Below are positions 9,084-22,200 of a stretch of 25,112 nt of DNA, piece after piece. The translations under genes were made by a program, and so were the position numbers. The number at the start of each line of letters is the position of its first letter. Within the stretch, counting starts at the first letter, position 1. Source of the DNA: Brachionus koreanus (lineage: Eukaryota > Rotifera > Eurotatoria > Ploima > Brachionidae); assembly GCA_016987375.1 (NCBI GenBank), contig PJRA01000508.1:1747571-1772682 (forward strand), given 5' to 3'. Under the pieces are notes generated by a model, which was not told the DNA's origin, ran no database searches, and was given only the letters and a program-made list of their open reading frames with translations.

Positions 9084-10960
9084 CATTCAGTTTTGACAAT
9101 TTACAGCTTTTTCATAGACTAGCAAAGTTTAGTTCGATTTTGTAAAATTTAATAAAATTTGTTTAATGTGGTGATGAGCCTTCTATGTTTTTCTCACTGG
9201 TATGAGTTCAGACAAATATTCGAAAGTTATTATCTTAGAAATAAGTTTAACAAATTTTTACAAAATGCTCAAAAAAATTATATCTGCTTTATTTACCAAT
9301 GCTAATAAATCTAAATTTTAAGTAGCTGAATTTTGGTCCATATGCACTATTAACTTATGTAACCAAGAAAGAATCAATACAGAAAAAATATCTTTACTTA
9401 CTATCAATACAAAATTTATTTTCTTTTTAAAATCAGTATTGCCTAGCAGTTTCAAAATTAAAAAAAAGAAAAAAATCATTAAACTGGTTAGTAAAACAAA
9501 GATGCCAAACCATTATCCAAAATATCCAGTTATGTAATCAAAGCTCATAAATCTTTGATCTAAACAAGGCTAAATAAACCGAATTATTTAAAAAAAAATG
9601 CCTAAAATAATATTTATTCTTCAATAGATAAACAAGATAATTATTAAAAATGTGCTCTTTGTTAGTTTAAATCGGTGGCGGAAATCAATCAAATATTTTC
9701 TATTTGAAATTACATTTTTTCTTAGTAAACTAATTTGTTTGTAATTAAATAAAAGTTTAGAGCCTTAAATAACACTAGTCAAATATAAGAAGATAATTTT
9801 AAATTTTATGTTGTTAACTTATGGTATTTTAATTATGTTTCTAATAAGGACCATTGAAATAATGAATGATAAATAGCTTTTAATTTTATTTTCTGTATTT
9901 TTTTTTAAATACTTGTATGCATGGTATTCCAACCAATATTTTTGCACTTTAAATCTATATGGGTTCTCAATAAAATTATGGCTAAATCAGTTAGTTCTTT
10001 ATAACTAAGTTTACAACCAAAATTATCCCTATACTAATCTGAAAAATAGATCTTTGCTTTTATTAATCATTTTATTTACAATTAAAGATCACTTTAACTT
10101 TGATTTATTAAGTCAATTTTTTATTTAAATGTATTAACTTCATTGGTATTAAACTAGCTTTTTTACATGTTGGAAAATTTTTTAGTCGATTCAGGTCGTT
10201 ACCCGTCTCTATTCTTGACATGACTTACCAGTGTCTTGTTAGTTATAGAAATTTAGCCTATAAAGCAAATAACTATTTTTCTCGTTTTAGATAGCTTAAG
10301 AAATTTTGAAAAAACACTTTAAAATAATAGTTGTCAATATTAATTTAAAAATAAAATATTTAAGATAATGCTAAATAGGCATTTTAGCTATTTTTAAAGT
10401 CCAATTTTGAGAGCTATTTTTTTTGTTGCTTTGATTATTTTAAGTGGTCAATTTTTCTATTGCCAAAAATAGCATGTCAATATTTCGGAATTTTAATTAA
10501 ATTCTGTCTCTATCGATGTGCGTGTCTCTTCAAGTTAGTATCAATATCTTGCAATAGGCAAGTTAGTAAATTTAAATCTTCATCCATTGTCGAAATTATC
10601 TTTTATCTATTTTTTAAATTGTATTTAAATATTTCAACAATTTGAACTAGCCGAAAGAGTCTTGCTGAATTATAATCTATTTACGATTGTATCTTTATCA
10701 AATAGTCATAAAATTTAATTTAGATTTTATTGCTTTTTTCTATTTTTTTTCTCGTATTATTTTACGATTATTATACAATATTGAAGTATTGAGATAGAGA
10801 TTATGGCCCAAAATTTTTGCATTCTTTTAAATTAGTTTTTTTTTTTGTTTTTTTTTTTCATTCTTCAATTGCTTGGAAGACCTTCTTCTATTAAATTTTT
10901 TCCTAGAAAATAACTAAAATACTATTTTTTTAAAAAAAATAATTTAGAAAGAATTTTTTC
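9084..10960. other. AT-rich stretch without recognisable genes
   Basis: Short open frames here, for example one at 10460-10645, have chance composition and no splice context that I trust. The first 150 bases may be degraded LINE sequence. Nothing else can be supported. Confidence 0.45.
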
Positions 10961-10999
10961 CAGGGCAGTTTCGAATGGCAGCTCCTTCTTTTGATCCCT
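10961..10999 (-). repeat. LINE 3'-end motif, copy B
   Basis: On the minus strand this reads ATCAAAAGAAGGAGCTG, then CCATTCGAAACTGCCCTGG, closely matching copies C and D in the ATTC.AAACTGCC half. No reverse-transcriptase sequence is recognisable next to it, as expected for a severely 5'-truncated copy. Confidence 0.5.
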
Positions 11000-13900
11000 C
11001 ATGATTCCAATCTGATTTGAAAAAAAAAATAAAATATATATTAAATGCTCAATTAGAGCAGGAAATAAATATTTATATTGAATTAACATTAATAAATTAA
11101 ATTTTGTAATCAGTTTGATGTTTTTAGGATTGAATCCAAGGATATTTGTACTTTAGGCTGGATCTGTAATGGATAGAATCTTATTATTTACTTTTTCTAT
11201 GGTACTATCATCACACAAATGAAATTTTTTTTCTAAGTCATCTATTTAACATATAATTTTTAAAGTGCACAAAGTATTAGATTATTTAAAAAATAAATAT
11301 TACTTCATTCTATATCTATTTATTTTAACTTTATTTTTAAAAATGAATTATTGTAGAAAAATAAAATAAGATTTAATTTTAAACTCTAACAAGGTGAGAT
11401 AAATTCTATCGAATTCATTCTCGGCTTTAATCATTTAATTATTGAATTAGTTTCTAGAGCAGTGGTAAATGAGATTTTTATCTATTTAATTCTATATTTT
11501 CAAAATGACAAGCTGCTAAAGAACAAAATAGATATGAACGGTTGTCAGACTGAATAAAAATCGATAATTTTTATCCCTTTAAATCCAATTGGAAACAAAA
11601 GGTCATACAAAGTTTTGGTATTTTAGAAAAACATGTTGGTTAATTCAAATACTCTAGTTTTAATAAAGTCACTTTGTTAAAGTAAATGCGATATAAATGA
11701 CAAAAGAGTAATATGTTTGGTTTATTTATTTGTTCAAAAGGTGTATATTAACTATTTAGAGAGCTGGGTTGCGAGCAAAAATCACATATTATTACATAAC
11801 TCATATCGTTAAGATTTTATAAGTTTTTTCCTAATGGAAAATTTCCTTGTCATTAATTCAAATTAACATCAAGGTTGTTGTTAAGCGCTTGTGCGGTCTA
11901 TTCTAGGAATACCTTGTATAAATTTATTTACCAAAATTTTGATCTCTTTTATTTGTGTGGCTTTTATTTAAAATTCTAACTATATTTTTTCTTATTAATC
12001 TTCTTGTGAATTAAATCTAAGCTGAGTAAGTTGAATTTTGAAATTTTCCAAAAATTTAAATTAGTTTTTCTTAATTTTATCATCTATATTCAAAACGCTT
12101 CAAAAAGCTTTTTTTTATATTTTATGAGGGTGACAATATTAATAAGGCTTAGGCTTTCTTTTCCGCTTTAAATAAGAGTTTTATTTAAGATTACCTTTTC
12201 AAGTATGTGAAATTTTCAATAGTTTAGAGAGCGCATTTTTTTTATTTTTGTTTTAGTTCAGGAACTCGACGGGTTTCGAGCAGTTTTTAATTAGGAACAG
12301 ATATAACTAATGCAAAGAATTTTGTTTTTAAAGCATATTTTTTGTATCTTTATTTTTCAAAGCAGAATATTTTTAAATTATCCGAGATTCATTTTTTGAT
12401 AATTTTTTCATGCCTTAATAACTCAAAGTTTAGTATGGCTAGGAAAATAAAAAAAGAGAATTTCGCCAGAATTCATTCAAAGTAGAAACCGAATTAAGCG
12501 TTTAGATATTTTAATTTAGTCACGAGATTGATAGTCATTTGAATCAAACTAGCTTGGTAGTAAACTTGTCCAAAGAATCAAATTAAATCTAAAATAAATG
12601 ACCCAATTACAAACAATTAATAGACGACAGACTCTAGTTATTCACAATAATTGCTCAAATTGACTTCCCTGCTTTTTTTTTCATTGTATAATTTTAATTG
12701 TAAAATAGAAAAATAAAATTTTCGGATCATTTGTTAATTTATTTTAATAAAAATTGTTGGCAAAAAATTTAAATGTTCATCTTATCTAAAACAAATATCT
12801 TCATAAAGATTGTAGCTACATAGACATAATTATTTAAAAAAAAAAAGATTGAGATTGAATGATTCATTTAGATTTTATTTGAAAAAAGAACATTAGTAAT
12901 TTTTTTAAAGGATAATTAACAGGATTTAATTTTGGGAAAAAAATGCAGTTAATATTCAGAATGTTTTAGATCAAAATTAAAAAGAGGGTTTATTTATTTT
13001 CATTTCTTATCTCTAAATATAAAATACTTTAAATTTCAAGTGCACTATAAATGCTTTTTATTAGAGCCCTGAATTTTTTTCTTATTAAAGGCTAAGCTAT
13101 CTTAAATAGTTTATTTTTCCTTCGCTACGAATAAAATCTTCAAAAGGTCGATTCGTAAATGTCAACCAATTGAATGAATAAATCTAAAAGAAAAATTTAA
13201 AATTAAAATTTATTTTAAAATAAAGAGAGATGACAAACACGGTCCTAGTCGGTTCTTGAATTTGTTTGCTCGAATTGTTTAGAACTCTCTTCAGAATTAA
13301 TGAATATTTAACAGCGCCGATGTTTTTATCGATTATTGGCATTTGACAATTTAATAAATCAAACAATTCTGACTCAAGGATCTGTGCGTGCTTTAAATTA
13401 AATCCTAAATTCTCTTAGGACTAAGTGTCCGCTTTGAGCAATCAATTCCAATAAAGTTTTTATAGACATTATTTGTGTTTGGTCCATCTCACAGTGTTTG
13501 TAGTTGCGTGCAAAAATTGTCAGACTTTTGTTAGGTTGTTATTTGATTCATATTAAAATATTCTAGACTAGATTTTTTGTTGTTTTGTTCGAGTTTTAAT
13601 AAGGAGTCGAGAATTTGCTATAAGCTTTTTCTTTATTTTGTTAGTTACCTATTAATTTTTGATGTGAAAATTTTTTACATTCAAATTTTTACCTCTTAGA
13701 AAAAAAAAATTTAGAAAAAAGCCGCTATTTATAAATATTAAGTGGAGAATTTATTTAAATTTATTTCTAAAAGTTATAATTATTATTTTTTTTTTGATAA
13801 AACTAAATATTTTTTCTAAACTAAAAGTATTTTTGTTTATTAATTTAGCTTAAAAAGTAATTAAAAATAATGCCTTTTTGCAAGATAAAAATTCCAAAAA

Positions 13901-14500
13901 CATTTCTAATTACGACATTACTTTTTAGGCCATTAAGTATCAAATACTTATTTGATCATTTAAAATTTCAAAGAGTGAGTTTTTTTTATTAATTAATAAA
14001 ATTTAACTGCAACTTTTCAGAAAAAAAAGATTAAAAATTTCAGAGAACACTTGCTTTAGGGTCCATAGAAAAGGTATTAAATCAATAGAAACTCAAATGA
14101 CATTAGTCTAAATGAAAAAATACTAATCCGATACATTTAAATATTTACATTGTTTAAAGTTTCTACAATGCTAACTACAATTGTTTGAATTGATACTAAA
14201 ACCGTGACGAGATTAATGAGATGACATTTTAGTCCATTAATAGTTAATAAAGCTTAATTTAGTTTAAGCTAGTGCCAAAAATTATTAAGTCCCAAAAGAT
14301 TCTATCATCCAAAATCAGACAAATAATTTCGAACCCAAAGAATAAAACATGTTTTGGTATTTAGATCCAGATTAAGGGCTCTGGATTTTTCTTTTGTTAA
14401 ATTATCATGAATACATTTATTTATCTTAATAGTTCATAAAATAGATTATAAATGATAAAACTTAATTTACACACTAAAACTAGACTTGATTGAGAATTAA
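11000..14500. other. AT-rich stretch; only one repeat copy seen
   Basis: Apart from a 3'-end motif copy near 12.1 kb I find no gene, RNA gene or large repeat. Short open frames, such as a minus-strand one at 13184-13366, look like chance. Confidence 0.45.
12126..12167 (-). repeat. LINE 3'-end motif, copy F
   Basis: The minus strand reads AGCGGAAAAGAAAGCCTAAG followed by CCTTATTAATATTGTCACCC. It shares the GAAAAGAA..CCTAAGCCT form with copy E at 19575-19614, a subtype distinct from copies B, C and D. Confidence 0.4.
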
Positions 14501-14561
14501 ACTCGGATACAAACACTAGTCTCGGACTTAGAATCCAATAGAATAGGATCTATTCAATTCG

Positions 14562-14581
14562 ATGAATGGGTATCAGCGATC
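14562..14581 (+). other. Possible small 5' exon of the SH2 gene
   Basis: A local island of normal base composition ends in ATGAATGGGTATCAGCGATC followed directly by the consensus donor GTAAGT at 14582. It is on the same strand as the SH2 gene and 1.5 kb upstream. Its phase cannot join the coding frame of the exon at 16104, because an in-frame TAA lies 10-12 bases upstream of that ATG. At most it would be a 5' leader exon, perhaps with a small upstream frame. Weak evidence. Confidence 0.2.
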
Positions 14582-14599
14582 GTAAGTTTTCTGTGTTTA

Positions 14600-16103
14600 G
14601 TCTAATAGTTTTTGGTTTTTGTTTGACCATGTTTTAATTTATTGTAAATAAATTCATTATTTATTAATTTAGGGCTTATTTAAATTTTCGCTTACAGTAC
14701 CTCTTTGTTTAATAATCAAATAAAAAATCAATTTAAATTTAGATATTGAAATGAAATGACACAATTTTCCAATATTGATTTGCTTTTTCTATTTTATTTA
14801 ATTGAATTCAGAATAGATTCTATTTAAAACAGCAAGAGAACTGACCTGTAACGAAAATAGATGATCATTTGTTTAATCAAGGTCGAAAAATAGAACATAT
14901 AAATATAATTAAGCATTTTTAAAGGGAAAATTTGACTTGAAATTGCTATCAAAATCAAATATCTGCTTCAAATTAGATAGATATACATGTTAAAGGCTAA
15001 CTTTTTTTTTTGATTTATATCAATTGTTTAATTTTTATTTTATCAAATAGATTCAAATTTATCAAAAAAATTTTGCACTGTATCCTTTTTGAGCTTTTTA
15101 TTTAAACTCAAATTTTTGGATTAAAGACAAAGATTTGTTATTTTCATATAGGGAAGGAAAAAAGCTTTATTCAAATCAAAAAATTCTAAAATATTCTATC
15201 AAAGATTATCTCATAAATTTAAAATTTTTTAAGGTAGAATTTTACATATTTATTTGTACTCTTCATTAAAAAAATTAAGCTTTATTGGACGTTGTTTCTC
15301 TAAATATTTTTTAAAATTCTGAACATGTGGTTTATAATGGGTGGTTTATAATAGATTTATAATTTTTTTCAAAAATAATTTTTAAATTATTCTGATTTTC
15401 AATTTAGAATTATTCTATTTAGTCATCATCAATCTTCAAATCACTGATGATGACTAAAACGAAAAAAACAAAAAATTTTTTATTTGACTCTTTATTTTAT
15501 TTTAGAATTTTATCAGAATTATTCAATAAAGAATTCTAATTAAGAGATAACAAGAAAAAAAAACAACAATTCCTAAGAACAAAATGTCTGTCTTAAATTT
15601 ATTTCTAATAAATAAAAATAGTACCTGACAAGTTATATGAAACTTTATCCTCTTATTATTAGAAATTAATTCAGAGTTTAAGATGGTTTATAATAAAACA
15701 TATCAAATTAACAGAAAATCTAGATTTTTGGTGTTTTCTTTTTGTCATAAAACACTTCTAGGATTTAATGAGATTTGAACAAAATTCAAATTAGATTATC
15801 GATAGATTTCTAGGAAGATTGAAAAAATCAGTTTAAAAGATTAATTCAAGCTGTTTACAGTCAATAACATTTATAATGTATAAATGTAGCTATCATATGT
15901 CTTAAAAGCACATGTGTCTGAGTATTCGTACACCTGTATCAAAATAATTATCTCTAAGAAGCAATCTCTAGGAAAACTAACCTTATCTAATTTTTTTTTA
16001 ATTAAAATATTTTCTTTCCAATGTCATAATACTAAAAGCTTAAAAACAATGCTTGATTTTAGATTAAAATGTTTTAGCTTTTTTTTTATTTTAAAAATCG
16101 AAA
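14600..16103. other. Region upstream of the SH2 gene
   Basis: This presumably contains the promoter and 5'UTR of the SH2 gene, but in such AT-rich DNA TATA-like words (for example TATAAAT at 15879) carry no weight. A clean hairpin lies at 15419-15457. The open frame at 15914-16114 is in a different frame from the gene and is not supported. Confidence 0.4.
15419..15457. repeat. Perfect 13-bp inverted repeat
   Basis: TTAGTCATCATCA at 15419-15431 is exactly matched by TGATGATGACTAA at 15445-15457, with a 13-base loop. It is the cleanest short hairpin in the upstream region of the SH2 gene. Function unknown. Confidence 0.6.
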
Positions 16104-16223
16104 ATGACAAATAATAAGCAAGACTTAAATACCTTCATTAAAAGTGAAACTTCCTCTAATAAATACTCGTTTAATGGATCAGGATCCAAGCGATTAAGCT
16201 TTATAGATAAAGGAAAATCATGG
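16104..16223 (+). CDS. SH2 gene exon 1
   Basis: Forty codons from ATG to TGG, directly followed by donor GTAATT. Reading on would hit a stop at once (GTA ATT TAA), so splicing is required. An in-frame TAA at 16092-16094, with no AG between it and the ATG, supports this ATG as the start. The encoded segment (NGSGSKRLSFIDKGKSW) is Ser/Lys-rich. The 52-bp intron that follows is very short but keeps the frame. Confidence 0.6.
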
Positions 16224-19200
16224 GTAATTTAAAATATATGGTTTTGTTTCTAAATTTTTTATCATATTTAAAAAGGCAAAGCAATTGATTAGAAGCAATA
16301 AAATACCAAATTCACCATCACTCACGGCTCATAAGTCATTTGATTCGTGTGACAGTGGCATTGATGTAAATTCATACTCTTCAAACAGTTCCAAGATATC
16401 AACTTCATCTTCATGTTCATTTATAACAAATTTTCAGTCCGAAACACCATCAGTTAGTATAGCTAATTCAAATTCATCTAGTTTAATTTCTCCCATTGAT
16501 GAAAGTGGGTACTTAGTACCTATATTAAACACTCAAATCGTTAAGAAAATGCCTTTTCGGAAGTCTTCCAACTCTCAATTGATTCGAAGTTTTTCGACAC
16601 GAAGTGCTTATTCAACCCAACACAATAACAATCAAAATATTCTATCAAATAGAGCCACTATATGCGAAGAGATACGCTGCAATAATACGGATCGTTGCAT
16701 TAAATGTAATTTGCCGCTTAAAATAAAAAAAAGCGACTCGATATTTTCATTCAGTCAACCGATTGTAAGTTCCTTTTAAGTCTAATTAAAATTTTTTTCG
16801 TTCTCAACTAATAAGCTAATAATAAGCTACCGTAAAACCTTGCGATATCATGCATGGGATAACTTTTGATTCCTAGGTTTTAGTGCACGCATAAGCGACC
16901 ATCCTTCCCATGTTAAAATCGGACCCCTTGGGATGCGTGCATTAAAATACAGATTTCATTTTTTGACGCGGCGTTAAAATTCAAAAAACCTACAAAATAA
17001 TGCTGGATCAAAAACCGAAAATGTGGGGGTAAGCCCGCATTAAAAACTGAGAATTATTAAGTAAATTTGAGTTATGATGCAGCTTTAATGATTAGGTTGA
17101 CAAAAAAACTAAAAAATTAAATAAAATAATTAAAAATATTTTTCAATTGTCTCTAATTTACTTAATAATTATCAGTTTTTAATGTGGGTTCAAGCCCGCA
17201 TTTTCGGTTTTTGATCCAGCATTATTTTGTAGGTTTTTTGAATTTTAACGCCGCGTCAAAAAATGAAATCTGTATTTTAATGCACGCATCCCAAGGGGTC
17301 CGATTTTAACATGGGAAGGATGGTCGCTTATGCGTGCACTAAAACCTAGGAATCAAAAGTTATCCCATGCATGATATCGCAAGGGTTTACGGTAATTGAG
17401 TGATTGTTTAAATTTTATCTAATCATTAAGGAAAAATTTTATTCAAACATTTTATTCAATGATCTTTAAAAAAGAAATCTATAGTAACTAGAAAAGATAT
17501 TTAGCTCTAATATGTTAAATTTGATGATATTAATATTTTTTTTTCATTTATTAATTCAATCATAAAATATCATTTGTTGATAATAATCAAAATATTCAAT
17601 CAGAAAAAAAAATTTCATTGTGTAATTAGAAAAAATTGTGAAAAAATAGTCAAACTCGAAAAGATTATTATTATTAACCCAAAATATGAGAAATTTATCA
17701 ATTTTGTTAGTTATAGGTATTCAACTTAGACAATTGGTTTTTAATTGAATAATTGATTAAAATGTTTTTGTTTTTCTATTTTGTTAAAAATTAGTTTCAT
17801 AGATTTTTTTTATTTGAAAATAAATTTGGGAATTTCCAGAGGCTTACCCTAATGTCAAAAGCCTTTTTTTCAGCTCCCTTGCTAATGTAAGCTATTTAAT
17901 ATATAAACAAATAGTTTCATAGAGAAATTTAACATTTATTTATTTGTTTATCTCATCGAGCTAAGGCTCTGTTAGATCGAAAATAGAGAAAACATTTAAA
18001 AAAATTCAAAATTAGAAAAGAATTAAATTAGATAAAAGTTATTGATTTACTTGTTTGATTCAGTTATTGCCATATTCTGGCAATAAAAATAAATTTTTTA
18101 TAAAAATATGAAATTTTCATAAGATTGAATTATTGTTTTAGTTAAGTTTTAGTTTTTTAAATGAATATCCTCACATATATTATTCTGAATGTTTATCCTA
18201 CTATAGGAAAAAATCAGAATACAACCAGGAACGTTCAATTTATTCAAAAAAATAAAATTTCTAACTTCTTTTAATTTTGGTTTGAAATAAATATATGGCT
18301 TTCCTATTATCCTTAACCTTACTGAATTAATTTTTTTTAATTTCGATATTTATATAATATTTTATATCAATCGAATTAAATACAAAAGAAACAATTAGTA
18401 AACTATTTTTGATTAAAACTAATGATGGTGCTTTACGAATATTAATAAGATTATATATTTCTTTATATATTTTGCTTCCAATAATATTTTAATTACTAAT
18501 TATTTTTCTTAATTCTATGATAATTCTTTATATTAATTGAAATATTATTCTTTTGTATACAAGATAAATCAAAACTATAACATCTTCTTGAGTTAAAAAA
18601 TAGCCTTCAGCAAGAATATATTCATTAATATTCATTTGTGATGTTTTCTTGAGATTTTTCAAAATTTTCAAAATCATTATTAAACATAATTAACAAAAAG
18701 AAATCATAATTTTTTTTTTAATTTCAATTCACTTGAAAATTTTCAAGTTTAAATATCTTTTGATTTTTATTTTAAATTGGACTGAAGGAAACGGCTATGT
18801 TTCGCACCAAGCTGTTTGGGTTCAATACCACATATTAAAAAATTACAAAGGTATCTGATTGTATCTATGAATTCAGAAAGAGAAGGAAAAATTCAAAATC
18901 AAATTTGAATCAAACTATTTTATTATTATTAAACACTCAATACTTTTTCTTATTAATAGTTATAATTTAATTTAAACTGTGGCAGTTTGGAATGGATCTT
19001 AGTCCTTCCTTTCAGCTGCATGAAAAAAAGCTTTTTTTAAAAGTTTTTTTATTAGTGAACACAGTATGTAATAATGAAAATAAAAAAAATAAGAGTTACA
19101 GCGGACTGCGTATGGAGCAAATCTTTAAGTAACTTTGTTGTTATTTTTATCTGATATAGAATGCACAAAATATAAAAGCAAAATAAAATAAAATAAATAG

Positions 19201-22200
19201 TTATTTAAGAACCATCATTAAAACTGGATCGTTGACATAAATGACATTAAGACAATAAATGTTTAACTTTGAACAGTTAATTTTTTATGTATTCTTACTA
19301 AATTTCCTTTATGATGAATTAATAAATACATTTAATCATACCTTAAATCTTTGTAAACTACTCAAAGAATAAAAATTAGGAAAATCGTAAAATTGATAGA
19401 GAGTTTGAATAAAAGAAAATGATTAAAAATCTACTTTTAAATTAATAAGAATTTTTTTTCTAATTTTTCAAGAATGAAAGTAAATTTTTTTACAGATTAA
19501 ATTCGGACATTTTATATCATTTAATGAAGTTAAGTCTACTACTAAGATTTATTTACAGGAATTTAATAGAAATGCTCCAGGGCATATCAGAGAGGCTTAG
19601 GTCTTCTTTTCGGCTTTTGTCTTCTTCTTTTGATTCAAAGTAAAAACCTGAGTTTTTTTTTCAAAATATTAAATTTTTTTTTCTTCTTTAGTAAAATTTA
19701 ATTTCTAATTTTTGCTTTTATACTTCCACTCTGTTTTGGTTCGCTTACTTTTTAATGTTTCTTGTTAGCGAATATTTTTGTCTAATTAGATTTCTTTCAC
19801 TCATTTTCTTTTGATCCTTAATGCTTCAAATCACTTTTAAAATAATCATTTTCTTTTTTATTTGCTTTCCATAAGTTAAAAATGCAACAAATAAATATTT
19901 CATTTGGTAGAATCTTAATTGAATAATTTGGCAATTCATAAATATTTCATTTTTTCCTTTAATCATGAAAAATTATATCAGATGAAATTGTGTTAATTTT
20001 TATTTATTAAAAAATTAATTTATTCTTGTTATTTCATTTTTCTCATTTCATTAAATGAATAAAATGTTTAGTCTTTAGTGAGGCATAAAAATCAAATTTG
20101 AAAACAACTTTTTTAAGAGAAAACTTTGCAAATTTTTCTATAGCCTTAAAGTTTGTGTGCAAGCTAGTCATGCTGATAGTTAAAATTCCTTTGCAGTTCG
20201 TGATGTATATTTAAATCCCTTTCATCAAAAACATAAAACCGGTTTGGTTTGGTTTCGGGTAATTTTTGCGGTGTAGATGATCAAATTTATGCAGAAACCT
20301 TTGTGTCAAATCGGAGCTGTTGCTTAAATAAGTATTGGAAAAGGAAATGAGCGCCTTCCTATTTTCTCCTAATTCTTATCTTGTTATTTCTCTTTTTCTT
20401 CTTTTAATTTTCTAATTAAATTTATGCATAGGCAGAATTGGCGGTAAATGAATCAAAAATAAATAATTATTCGATTAAGATTTTACCAAAAATATCATAT
20501 TTTTATATGTATTTAATTTTTTTAATTATTTAATGTCTCTAAAGTTTAATATTGATATTTTATTCTGTCACTATGCTGTTTTCGGCAAAGCTATCCATCA
20601 CATTCTAAACAAATTTTCAACTTCTGTTTTACTGAAAATTTTAACATTAAAAAATAATCACTTTTAAAGAATCTATAATATATTGTTTTATATTGTTTTA
20701 TTAAGCCTATCTGGATTTAAAATAAAAAATAAGCAAAATAAATTTTGATAAAATTTTTAAATGAAATAAATAAACTTGAATAAAAAAATTGTTCAATTTT
20801 AACAAAAATTTATCTTTAATTATTCGTATTAAACTTTATTTAAAACTGAAATAATCAATTTGAGTTAAATCGTTGAATAGCTTCAATCTGTCAAATAAGG
20901 TACTTGAATCAATTAAATTCAAATTAATTGAGCTCTAAAATCAATTGAATGACAATTATTTGAGTTGTCAACTTTTCATTATAGCTAGATACCTGATAGA
21001 AATACTGGATTCATTCCCTAATAGTCTCCAGAGCACAAATCCTTATAAATTTAGCAAAATCAAAACAATTTTATTTTTGAAAATATTTATTTTTAAGTTA
21101 AACTGACCATATTTTCTAGAACAAATTAATACGTAGTAATTAAGAAAAATAAATTATTTTATTCTTTGTTTAAGGAAGAAGAACTTGTAAAATCTAATCA
21201 CTCTTATTGTTTTTTTGAGTCATTTACGTGCGAATCTTGTTTACAGTCAACAACAGGTAGAAATTTTTATAATAAGTTCGATTTTGTTTTATTTTTTTGA
21301 TAATTATCAAATTAAAGGCCAATTGAAAGTTCCACGTGTACGAGCACCTAGCCCCCCGCAGACCAAAAGCTTACCAAATCAACCCGCACCACCTTTACCG
21401 TCTCAACCGCCGCCATCGCTTGCTAAAATAACACCTATTCTAATATCCACTTTGCAAAGCAATCAAGTTGTTCTCAACGATACAAAGCTTTTGCCACCTA
21501 ATCAAGAAGCTAGTCAAACAACAATTTGCTGCTGTAATTGTTGTCGAAAAAATCTTATAAAAAGCTCATCTAGCCTCAAGTTTCGATCTTCTACGCCCGA
21601 ATTCGAGCCGTATATTGTTAACAACAGTCTAAATTTGTCTAGCATAACACGCACAGAACCTTTAATATACATAGACAGTCAAGAGGACTCGTCCGAATTG
21701 GATATGAACACATTATTTGGAAAACTAAAGATAAAAAATGGCAAGAAAACAGAGAACGAATTAAGTAATCGAATAGATCATGATTATCACCACATAGATG
21801 AGAGTTGTGACAAACAAACTAAGCGTTTGACACCTAGTGATCGTGTAGAATCTTTCGAGTTCATAAATCTGACAAAACAAGAGCCAAAAGTGGTTAAGTA
21901 TGAGCCGAGCTGGGAGGACTCGACCATGCTTGTTGTGAATAACTTTAAAGAAAATCTAAACAGAACCATAGGTAGACTTTCATTCAGGCACAAATCGTAT
22001 CAATTGCACAATGCACAGCGAGCATCTTTTCCGCTTCAGTTGAATAATAACAGGTAATTTATCCGACTCTAATTTGTATTGTTATGCAATTGAAGGTGTT
22101 TTATTTAAAAGTATTTTTCTAAGTATCCCTTAGATAAACATATCGATCTATTGAGAGATTAGATTGTGTAATATTGTAAACAATTAAAAAGCTGTGAGAA

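Larger units (their letters stand above)
16765..21174 (+). other. SH2 gene intron 2 (4.4 kb, loaded with repeats)
   Basis: The intron begins GTAAGT and ends in TTCTTTGTTTAAG. It holds a 563-bp foldback element, two or three copies of the LINE 3'-end motif and a possible SINE-like fragment. It is by far the longest intron of the gene. I find no additional exon that fits phase 0 on both sides, although a small one could be missed. Confidence 0.7.

Noticed and set aside
15914..16114. Plus-strand open frame of 66 codons before the SH2 gene.
   Set aside because: It starts at TTG, is in a different frame from exon 1, overlaps its start and has low-complexity composition.
16330..16370. DSCDSGIDVNS in exon 2 as a possible beta-TrCP phosphodegron.
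   Set aside because: The canonical pattern needs Ser at the sixth position after DSG begins; here that position is Val.
21257..21317. Reading straight through from exon 3 to exon 4 as one exon, since the intron is open in one frame.
   Set aside because: The read-through adds a Phe/Ile-rich stretch, while splicing GTAGAA...AAAG joins EEELV...QSTTG to GQLKVP in phase and keeps the CESC pair; the upstream frame also then matches exon 2.
21787..21993. Minus-strand open frame of 68 codons inside exon 4.
   Set aside because: It overlaps a well-supported plus-strand exon and shows no independent motif.
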